64,000 nucleotides of DNA. Origin: Pristionchus mayeri (lineage: Eukaryota; Nematoda; Chromadorea; Rhabditida; Neodiplogasteridae). Under the pieces are notes generated by a model, which saw nothing but the letters and a program-made list of their open reading frames with translations, was not told the origin of the DNA and ran no database searches. The DNA lies in assembly GCA_036245805.1 (NCBI GenBank), contig BTRK01000006.1:28338901-28402900 (forward strand). Reading direction: 5' to 3'. Below are positions 55,898-64,000 of this stretch, piece by piece. The first letter of the stretch is position 1. Every line of letters begins with the position of its first letter. Position numbers and translations under genes: made by a program.

Positions 55898-57225
55898 TAA
55901 TTAAAATAAATTAAACCTGAGAAAAAAATAAAATGGTGGTGTGATGGTGTGTGAGTTTTCCCAATGCAAAAAATGGTGGACGGCAGAAAGGACGAAGCTC
56001 CGTGGTCCCTATCTATCGTGTGTAGTTTTACGTGAAAATGACGAATTTCATAGTATCAAATTCCAGAAACTTCGTTTTTGCTCTCAAAAGTTTAAAAAAC
56101 CTCTAAATTCGGCTCATTTTGGTGGTTTTTCAACGTTTCTGAAAAAAATTCCGGGGCTTCTGCAGTTGAGGGGCAAGTGGCTCCTCCCACTTTTTCCCCT
56201 GCGTCTCTACCCCCTACGGTCTCCCTGGTGCTCTAGGTGTAATCGCTCACCTTTCTGTACACATCTTCGCCTAAGCCGACTTATAGCCTATGCGGTAAGC
56301 AACGTTAGGGTCTCCCCGCTTCGCGGGGAGCCCCTAACGTTGCTTACTGGGCAACCCGCTTCGCGGGTCGCCAACTATGACAAGGAAAGGACTGTCCTCT
56401 CTGCGCACCCTTCTTGTCTGGCGCTCTCGCCTATTTCGCAATCGGGGAAGCAGGGCGCCTAGGGAGAGCGTAGTGCGTAGAGACGCAGAGGAAAAAGTGG
56501 GCGGAGCCTCTTGCCCCTCAACTGCAGAAGTGCCAAAATTCCTATAGAATACAAGAACTTTTTTCGCTGAAAAATACGTTACGTGCTAACACGTCCGGTG
56601 TACAATTTTGAGCCAATTTTAGGCGCACGTTTTTTTTTGGGAATTTCTTCTCAAACTTGGCATACTTCTCTTTTTCGGTCACTTCAACCTTGCAATTTTT
56701 TGAGATTTCAAGGCGATTCTTTTCTAATATTTCCTGGATTGGTTTTCTACGCATATTTTCTGCTTTTCCCCCCTCGGTGACTTTCTGGATTGCTTGACTT
56801 TTCAATTCATCCTCTGAAATCGATTACGCGTTTTCATTCGTTTCTAGGCTGGGTTTTTGATGGGATATCTAAAAATAGGAATGTCCATCTACGGTTTCTC
56901 TGTAAATAAATGGGAAGTATGTAAATATAAATACGTTGGATTGGTTTTGGAACCTTTAGTTCATCATTGTTGCTAGTTTCAGCCCATGTTGTGCTGAACT
57001 GCTGTCAAAGTCACATGAATCCGTATCGAAAGATGGCTCAAACCTAATTTTTTTTCAGCGAGAAAAGTTCTTGTATTCTATAGGAATTTTTTTCAGAAAC
57101 TGAAAAACCACGAAAATGAGCCGATTTTGGAGGTTTTTTCCACTTTTGAGAGCAAAAACGAAGTTTCTTGAATTTGCCACTATGAAATCCGCCATTTTCA
57201 CGTAAAACTACATACGATAGACTAT
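55898..57225. mobile_element. Fold-back element with a MITE in its left arm
   Basis: GTAGTTTTACGTGAAAATG (56,020) pairs with CATTTTCACGTAAAACTAC (about 57,195-57,213), and TTTTTGCTCTCAAAAGT pairs with its inverse at 57,145. The MITE at 56,153 interrupts the left arm; removing it restores the match. 55,898-56,007 is the flank. Confidence 0.7.
56153..56534. mobile_element. GC-rich palindromic MITE with 8-bp duplication
   Basis: AAAATTCC is duplicated (56,145-56,152 and 56,535-56,542), and the uninterrupted version is visible in the opposite arm near 57,090. The ends are GGGGCTTCTGCAGTTGAGG and CCTCAACTGCAGAAGTGCC. The interior has GCAACGTTAGGG / CCCTAACGTTGC and CCCGCTTCGCGGG hairpins. The 8-bp duplication suggests hAT mobilisation. 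Confidence 0.85.
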
Positions 57226-57234
57226 TAAAATCGG

Positions 57235-57430
57235 AAAAAAATGTTGGTCGAAAAAAGTTTCCGGATGACCACTTTTCAGAAAGTTGGTCTAGAGCTGTCA
57301 TACTCCGCCTGCGATCAGCATTTGGTATGCAGGTTCGATTTCCGTGATAACTGGATACTGCTCATCCGGGACCCCCAGCCAGTTCTTACGTTTTCTCGTG
57401 GACTGACTCTTAATAGATTGCGTGAAATCT
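57235..57430. repeat. Inverted copy of the 50.37-50.50 kb repeat
   Basis: GATGACCACTTTTCAGAAAG and TGTCATACTCCGCCTGCGAT match the minus strand of 50,400-50,500. Confidence 0.7.
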
Positions 57431-57434
57431 AGAC

Positions 57435-57898
57435 CCCAATTTACAAACTGTTCAAAGTGCTTCAATCTCATCCATACTTTGGTGGTAGAGATTTTAGATA
57501 TTTGAGGTAAACTTGCAAAATCGCGTGATTTCCAAATATGCGTGATTTGACCGATTTTTCAACATCTGTGAGTGGTTTTCAATTGTGTGAGATAGGAAAT
57601 GTTGATTGCAATGATACTGTAGCTATTGTCGTGATGTGCCTTGTGTAATCACGTAATGCACATCACGGCAAACAACAACCAAGTTATTTAGCTCATCGAG
57701 ACCATCATTTTTTTGTGGAAGCGTTCACGTAACTTCGAAGGGGTTTTTGAATTTTTAATGTGTCCGGAACCGGATTTTAGGCAGTTTTGATATCCCTGTC
57801 CTACAAAGTCAACTGAAAGTTTGTTGACCTTATGTTAGATACATATATACCACCAAAGTCTGGATGAGATTGAAGCACTTTGAACAGTTTGTAAATGG
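57435..57898. mobile_element. Small fold-back element
   Basis: CCAATTTACAAACTGTTCAA pairs with TTGAACAGTTTGTAAATGG at the right end. Inner ATACTTTGGTGGTA pairs with TACCACCAAAGT. The central GCACATCACGGCA / TGTCGTGATGTGC pair lies near 57,640-57,670. Includes the ACCGGATTTTAGGCAGTTTT motif shared with larger fold-backs. Confidence 0.75.
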
Positions 57899-58469
57899 TC
57901 ATATGCGATGGTGACAAGACATTTCGCATAAACGAAATCGAATCGCTTGTTCGAACTAGGACGTTTCGAACAATTTGTTCGGAATAATCAACTGGGGGAA
58001 ATTCACTTAGAACTTGGAAGTTTCGAACAATTTTCGTGCGCGCACACCACTTGGTTTTTTTCGCAATATTGAAATTATTTTTTCCGCAATATATTTATCA
58101 ATTCTGGAATAAACAAAGATGAATAATCTAATAGTGATAAATGCAGTCGCAATAAATTAATTTGACGACAAATTGTGCGAAACGTCCTAGTTCGGAAAAT
58201 TTTGTTCAAAATGTCATTATTCGACTTCGTTTGTTCGATACCACCACCTGAAATATCTCAGAAGTTCTGTGTTATTTTTTAAAATAATTTTAAAGATAAA
58301 AACCGAACCACTTTTTAAATGAGTGCAATTTAACTTATACAGGTGGCTGATATCATTCCTATTTCCGAAAACAGTTCAGAGAAGGACCAAATTGTTAAAC
58401 TGCAGTGGTACTCTTCAGGGTGAGATGGAATTTTTTTCTCTGTTATTTGTAACTTGTAATTTTAAAGAA
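57899..58469. other. No gene recognised
   Basis: Contains several GTTCGAAC/TTGTTCGA-like repeats (57,940-58,230) but no ORF or clear element ends. Confidence 0.4.
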
Positions 58470-60039
58470 TTAAAACGCTTTCTCCCTAAGAGTTTCGGAG
58501 GGTGTGGCACAATCTGTCAAAATTATCGCTAGAAGCTCATACTTGGGGGGTAGAGTCAATAGTGGCACAATAAATATTTGCCAAAAGCTTGATCTACAAT
58601 TTTTTTTCGATTTTTTCTAAAAATTTTATTTTTGAGTTTTTTGCCAACGTGTTATATCTCATTCGAAAGAGCACAAAAAGTTATGTAAGAATCCGAATTT
58701 TCGAGGCGATCGATCGATATATGTTCAAGAAACAACTAATATTCGGATGGAAAAAAGCCGTTTGTTGTTTTGATCAATTCTACGACCACATTCCTATGAA
58801 TAGCACCTCCTGGAAAGTTCAGAAAAAAATGTAAAAAATTATGTGTAAAATTTAATGCTCAATCCATCAAGAGTGATCCCAAGAGGGTTCTGCATGCCCA
58901 TAACACGGATAATAATGCAGGAATGGATGCGACAGAAAAATATTTTGGGTCATGGATTTCGCTGAAAACAGAAGGATTGACCAAATTGAGGATGGCGAAC
59001 ATGCCTATCAACTTCATTTTTCAAAATTTGCATGTTTTGATCTACTACTTTGGAAAGCTGTAACTCGGTCAATTTTTGACCTTCAACGACCGAATTTTTT
59101 CCAATCGATGCGCATTCAGGTCATCTACAAATAAGTTCACTTATGTTAAGTACAGAATTTACGTATTCACATTGTTTTGCTCAAAAAACATATTTTTTGA
59201 CCTGAAACTACCCTCTATGATTCGAAAGGTACGAATTTTATGTTTGATTCGGATTCCCCGCCCCGGAATAGGGGTACGTACATAGTTCGTTTGTCATAAG
59301 AGGGGGCTTATCATATCGCCACTCAGTAGGTAGAATCTGAACTTGTATTTTTTTTGGGATGAAATACTTTTCGGCGCGTATATCGCTTTTGAATTATGCA
59401 AATTTGCAAAGTAAGACTACTTTGCGATAGCTCTAGAGAAGGACTCCAAGAATGACTAAGGGGTCCAACACGCCAAATTTGACCGTTTTCGAGATACGGC
59501 GTAACATCTAATTCAGTAGAACTCTGTGAAAGATGAAATGGCTCCCTCCACAGTAATTCTGTGAAAGTGCTTTTAGCGCAATATCTAGAAAACGGCCAAC
59601 TTTGGCGTCTCGAACCCCTGAGTCATTCTTGGAGACCTTCTCTAGAGCTATCGCAAAGTAGTCTTACTTTGCAAATTTGCATAATTCAAAAGCGATATAC
59701 GCGCCGAAAAGTATTTCATCCCAAAAAAAATACAAAGTTCAGATTCTACCTACTGAGTGGCGATATGATAAGCCCCCTCTTATGACAAACGAACTATGTA
59801 CGTACCCCTATTCCGGGGCGGGGAATCCGAATCAAGCATAAAAATCGTACCTTTCGAATCATAGAGGGTAGTTTCAGGTAAAAAAATATGTTTTTTGAGC
59901 AAAACAATGTGAATACGTAAATTCTGCACTTAACATAAGTGAACTTATTTGTAGATGACCTGAATGCGCATCGATTGGAAAAAATGCGGTCGTTGAAGGT
60001 CAAAAATTGACCGAGTTTCAGCTTTCCAAAGTAGTAGAT

Positions 60040-61218
60040 GAGATAATCGAGCTATTAATTTAGGGTAGGGAACAACATCAAAAGCACGAGTGAAGTCAAT
60101 GTAAACTACATCAGTTATAAGCTTTTTAGAGTGAGAATTTGTCCAATCATTATGACAAGTCAATAAATTAGTAACAACACTAGCACCAGAGCGGAAACCA
60201 TGTTGATTGCACGGGAGGATATTGAAGCGAGAAAGGTGACTATTGAGGTGGTCTTTGATGAGACGTTCCATGGTCTTAGCAGCAGGAGAGATGATAGAGA
60301 TGGGTCTATATGAGGAGGGTAGTTTGCTATCTTTGCCCGGCTTAGGAATGGGGGTAATAAGGGAATGTTTCCAGGGAGATGGGACAGTCCCAGAAATGAG
60401 ACTGAGATTGTAGATATCAACTAAGGGGGTGGATAGAGCATGTGCACACTTCGAGAAAATGATCTGAGGAATGCCGTCATAACCTGTAGAGCAAGAGGGA
60501 GACAATTTGCGTAATGCTTTGTAAACTGCATGAGGGAAAAGGGTGAAAAGAGAGAGCGAGGGAGAGATGGGTAAGGAGGAGAGAGGGGGGAGAAGACCAT
60601 CATCTAACGTGAAATGAGAAGCGAATTCCGAGGCAAGTAAATTAGACTTAGCAGAACTATCATAAACTGGTTCATTATCAGATGAGACTAATTCAGGTAT
60701 AGATAGCTTAGGTTTTGTGAGAGAAGAAATATGACGATACAAATCTTTAGAACGAGCTAATTTCTTACGGGTAGAGTAACGAGTCCATTTGTCAATCTCG
60801 AAAAGTAATTTCTTACTACAATGGTCAAAAAGAGTTCTAACAGCGGGGATATGAATCTTAGCGAATAATTGATCACGATGCTTAATTAGTCGCTTAACGT
60901 GGTTTGGATATGAGAGAGAGGGAGGTCGAGGAGTACGGTAGGGGACAAAGATGTCAATAGCTGAATGAATTGTAGAAGAGAAATGGTAATACACGGAATC
61001 GATATCAGGACAGTCACGAAATAAGGATAACCAGACAATAGATAGAAGGTGGTTGGACAGAGCTGGATAATCGACACGAGAGAAGTCACGAATTAAGGGA
61101 GGTTGTGGTGGGGATTGAGGAGACGAAAGGGAGAAGGAAAGACCAGAATGGTCACATGAAGGGAAGGGAGGAATCGCGGAAATGGCCGAGACTACGGTGG
61201 GATCGTTACCTAAAACCC
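60040..61218 (-). pseudogene. Internal fragment of a CR1/jockey-like LINE (endonuclease end to reverse transcriptase)
   Basis: One open frame of about 390 codons runs from 61,215 down to 60,040 on the minus strand. It starts near the end of the endonuclease domain (CDHSGLSFSL, the conserved D/H motif) and continues into reverse transcriptase blocks: ITPIPKPGKDSKLPSSYRP, NQHGFRSGASVVTNLL and VVYIDFTRAFDVV with the first catalytic Asp. It stops before the FADD-type motif, where the fold-back arm resumes (WKAETRSIFD). Both ends are missing, so it cannot be an ordinary 5'-truncated insertion. No internal stop is present, which indicates a fairly recent capture. Confidence 0.88.
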
Positions 61219-61439
61219 CTATTCATAGGAATGTGGTCGTAGAATTGATCAAAACAACAAACCGCTATTCTCCAGCCGAATATTAGTTGTTTCTTGAACC
61301 TATATCGATCGATCGCCAAGAAAATTCGGATTCTTACATAACTTTTTGTGCTCTTTCGAATGAGATATAACTCGTTGGCCAAAACTCAAAAATAAAAATT
61401 TTCGAAAAAATCGATAATTGTATCAAGATTTTGGGAAAT

Positions 61440-62785
61440 TAGCCCGGCGCGAAACGCCGGGGCAATTTTGGCCGGGAAACGAGAAATTCCCACAGTCGGA
61501 AAGGTTCCTGAGAGGGTAGGGTATCGACTGCCGTTCAAACTCATATCCAAGTATCCATCTTTTGGGGATCTTAGGTGGAAGCATAGGGGATGCTAAATCA
61601 CAAATTTCAAGTCTCTATCATAACCGGAAGTGCCTCAGGCTGACTCCGATTTTTGTCGGTTTCGTGATGCCCCGGTTTTTTTGAGTTAGAGGCGCGAGCA
61701 TCGTAGAGAGACGTGCTATAGCTCATTCGATAGAGCGTATACGGTTGCCCGCCTAGAGACTTTTCAGAATTGAGAAATTCCTACTGGAAAGGTGCGAAAA
61801 TCGCCTTCAAAGTTCGAAATTTTGATCCCTCTGGCGGCTCGGTCACATTTTCGGCTATCCAAGCTCTCAATGGAAAATCCAAGTACCTACCGACCTACTA
61901 TAGACTAATGTTGACACGGCGAATCCAATGAGCTTAATTTCGAAACGATTGGTTTCCATCTGTAGGTGCTGACGCTATTCAAACATTTTCCCGCGCGAAT
62001 TTATCCCTCTGCCTACTCCTCCCCTCTTCCTCCCCGCGCCTCCCTCTCATGTCAGGTCACAGGTCGTAAACGAGGCGAGTCGTCGCAAGTTGTCAACAAT
62101 CTCAGAAAACGATATACAAAGTTGAAGCTATCACAAAACAAGTTCCATATTTGGAATCAGCATGTAAAATTACCCATGGCTGTATGGTTAGTTGGGGTCG
62201 AACTAACACTTTCAGTTTTGTACCCTCTGGGAGAGGAGAGGGAGGAAGAGCGAGTTGAAAGCTTCCGACATGACTTAATTTACATTAGCCTACATGTAAA
62301 ATATCTAATCTGGCGATATAACCATTCTAGAAGATGTCTTCCGACAACAACAATGTCTTGAAGACGACAAAACAAATCAATCGCTCCCCGCCAATAAAAG
62401 TCCCGAGATCCACCTTCCGTGGGAAGGTGGCGTATCCTGGCTTTGCAAGCAAAGTCAACAGCTGAGTGAATTTTGGCAAATATCACTTCAATAAAAGGAG
62501 TGAGACCATAATACAACAATCAGTTCAATAAAAGTCCCGGGATCAACAGCCAAAATTCGCGCTATTGTTTACAATTTTACAATCCACACTTTGTCAGATC
62601 AGGAAACTTCAACACTCGAGAAATAAAGCGCGAATTGTGGCTGTTGATCCCGGGACTTTTATTGAACTGATTGTTGTATTATGGTCTCACTTCTTTTATT
62701 GAAGTGATATTTGCCAAAATTCACTCAGCTGTTGACTTTGCTTGCAAAGCCAGGATACGCCACCTTCCCACGGAAGGTGATTGTT
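61440..62785. mobile_element. Insertion in right arm of the giant fold-back
   Basis: It separates AATTGTATCAAGATTTTGG (61,418) from TTATTGGGCCCCTAACGACT (62,788), which are near-adjacent in the left arm. It starts with a GCCCGGCGCGAAACGCCGGG hairpin. No transposase was seen, and no target duplication could be fixed. Confidence 0.6.
62408..62782. mobile_element. Palindromic MITE, two-step inverted repeat
   Basis: ATCCACCTTCCGTGGGAAGG pairs with its inverse ending at 62,782. An inner pair AGTCCCGGGATCAACAGCC / GGCTGTTGATCCCGGGACT surrounds a short centre near 62,590. Also carries TTCAATAAAAG repeats. Confidence 0.8.
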
Positions 62786-62897
62786 TATTGGGCCCCTAAC
62801 GACTCTACCCGCCAAGTATGAGCTTCCAGCAATGATTTTGAAAGATTGTTCCACGTCCCCTCCAAGATCTGACGTCCTTATAGAGACAGCGTTTTAA

Positions 62898-64000
62898 GGG
62901 ACCCTCCATCAGAACGTAACTGGTCCACGGATGGTCAAAAATTCGAAAATTTCCATACTTTTTTGTCTAGGTACCGAGTGCTGATTGATGGCCTCAATTA
63001 CTAAGGTATGAGGTCGATTTTGAAAAAGTTTCAGGTACCTCCCTTTAGGGGTCGAAAAAGTCGATATTTTTGAATGACGTGGAGTACAGATTTTCTGGCG
63101 TGTTTTCACTCGTAGAAAACGAATTTCTATATCCGAATGCCAGAAAACGCGAAATAAAAAGAGGCCGTCGAAAAAAGCACTTTGTTGACCATTTTTTGCA
63201 CCTTTCAAAAGTTTATAATTTTGCGCAGGCAATCGATACGATTTTTTAGAATGTACACCTTGAAGTTTGTTACATACGATAAAATTAGATTTTTAAAATC
63301 TATATATTTTTTGATATTTTGGTCCAAATGTCAATTTTTATGTCAAAATGATGCCTTCGTACGGACCGCTGAATTTTCAACATCCGTGCATCCAATGACC
63401 CAAAAACACTTCATATTGCCTAGTTTAGTCATTTGCGTCATATTTGATGCTATAGCAATATTAAAACGTTCCGAAATTTTAGAATTGACGAATGAGACAC
63501 GGTGCGCAGAAATATGGGCGGAGCCTAGAAATTCAACCGCGCATCAACGCGTAAAATACTCAATTTTGCTTAAGTTTGCTATTTGAATTAAGTTAGTGTG
63601 TACACGCCATGTTTTAACATTAAAAATGCTAAAAAACAAAATATTAATTGGTTTGAAATTATGAGTTGTGACGCGTAATTTATTGTTCCGGAGCGTGGTG
63701 TAGGACAATCCAATATTATGAAAACTTTTTTTTCTAATCCAATATTGTGAAAACTAACTGAAAATCATTCATTTATTTATCGACATTTGGACCAAACTAT
63801 CCAAAATATATACATTTTTTAAATTCTATTTTTTTCATATGTAACGTGTTTGAAGGTCTAGATTCTAAAAATCGTACCGATTGCCTGAGCAAAAATATAA
63901 ACTTTTGAAAGGTGCAAAAAATGGTCAAGAACGTGCTTTTTTCGACGCCCTTTTTCTATTTCGCGTTTTCTGGCATTCGGATATCGAAATGCGGTTTCTA
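62898..64000. repeat. Fold-back element cut by window end
   Basis: GAATGCCAGAAAACGCGAAA (63,136) and GCACCTTTCAAAAGTTTATA (63,198) pair with their inverses at 63,970 and 63,900. The right end lies beyond 64,000. The central 63,290-63,860 stretch has no recognisable gene. Confidence 0.65.

Larger units (their letters stand above)
58470..62897. mobile_element. Second TTAA-flanked giant fold-back, with LINE insert
   Basis: Ends TTAA-AACGCTTTCTCC and GAGACAGCGTT-TTAA match the element at 32,002-36,943. The arms pair around a spacer at about 59,500-59,580 (GCGATAGCTCTAGAGAAGG and its inverse flank the centre). In the right arm, 58,803-59,036 of the left arm is replaced by a LINE fragment, and a second insertion of about 1.35 kb occupies 61,440-62,785. 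Confidence 0.8.

Noticed and set aside
59945..60040. C-terminal 32 residues of the LINE ORF (..LLWKAETRSIFDLQRP)
   Set aside because: This part is fold-back arm sequence, also present at 59,040-59,140, and not reverse transcriptase.

Overview
The window looks like a repeat-saturated stretch of a nematode genome, probably a rhabditid or diplogastrid. The evidence is as follows. Two real genes have many 41-48 bp introns with GT..AG ends. The second gene starts right after a splice acceptor, about 100 bp downstream of an AATAAA, which is the geometry of a trans-spliced operon gene. A short TTAGGC/GCCTAA tract (nematode telomere hexamer) is present. Nearly every other kilobase is a fold-back element, a MITE, a mariner-type element or a tandem array. 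A 500-base N gap and single-base indels between otherwise identical array copies point to a long-read assembly with residual homopolymer error.

Layout. 0-6.8 kb: palindromic MITEs, an exact 559-bp tandem duplication, a 1.8-kb fold-back and a pyrimidine-rich tract without genes. 6.8-18.0 kb: a higher-order tandem array of about 1.4-kb units. Each unit holds several 123-bp repeats, a linker, paired poly-C tracts and the N-terminal part of a tyrosine recombinase. Only the last unit runs on into a complete catalytic domain (17,009-17,983). 18.2-28.5 kb: partial repeat copies, a small spliced minus-strand gene (21.9-22.6 kb) and a near-perfect palindrome with 2,648-bp arms (23,077-28,456). Each arm carries a dead mariner, and the palindrome centre is made of recombinase-array sequence. 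28.5-31.8 kb: another dead mariner and small MITEs. 32.0-36.9 kb: a TTAA-flanked fold-back containing a hAT-type element (8-bp target duplication), which itself contains a palindrome, plus unassigned coding-like segments.

37.6-50.1 kb holds two conserved genes that both act at the mitochondrial inner membrane. The first encodes phosphatidylglycerophosphate synthase (PGS1; 12 exons reconstructed, both HKD motifs intact). The second encodes a TMEM186 homologue (6 exons), probably the downstream cistron of the same operon. The PGS1 introns are packed with transposons. The 5.7-kb intron contains a mariner-like element with TIRs, and inside it sits a complete, apparently intact DD34D mariner (42,297-43,538).

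50-64 kb: nested fold-backs. They include a second TTAA-flanked giant fold-back (58,470-62,897), one arm of which has had 234 bp replaced by an internal piece of a CR1/jockey-like LINE reverse transcriptase. No rRNA, CRISPR or confident intact tRNA gene was seen; several tRNA-derived promoter-like pieces occur inside MITEs.
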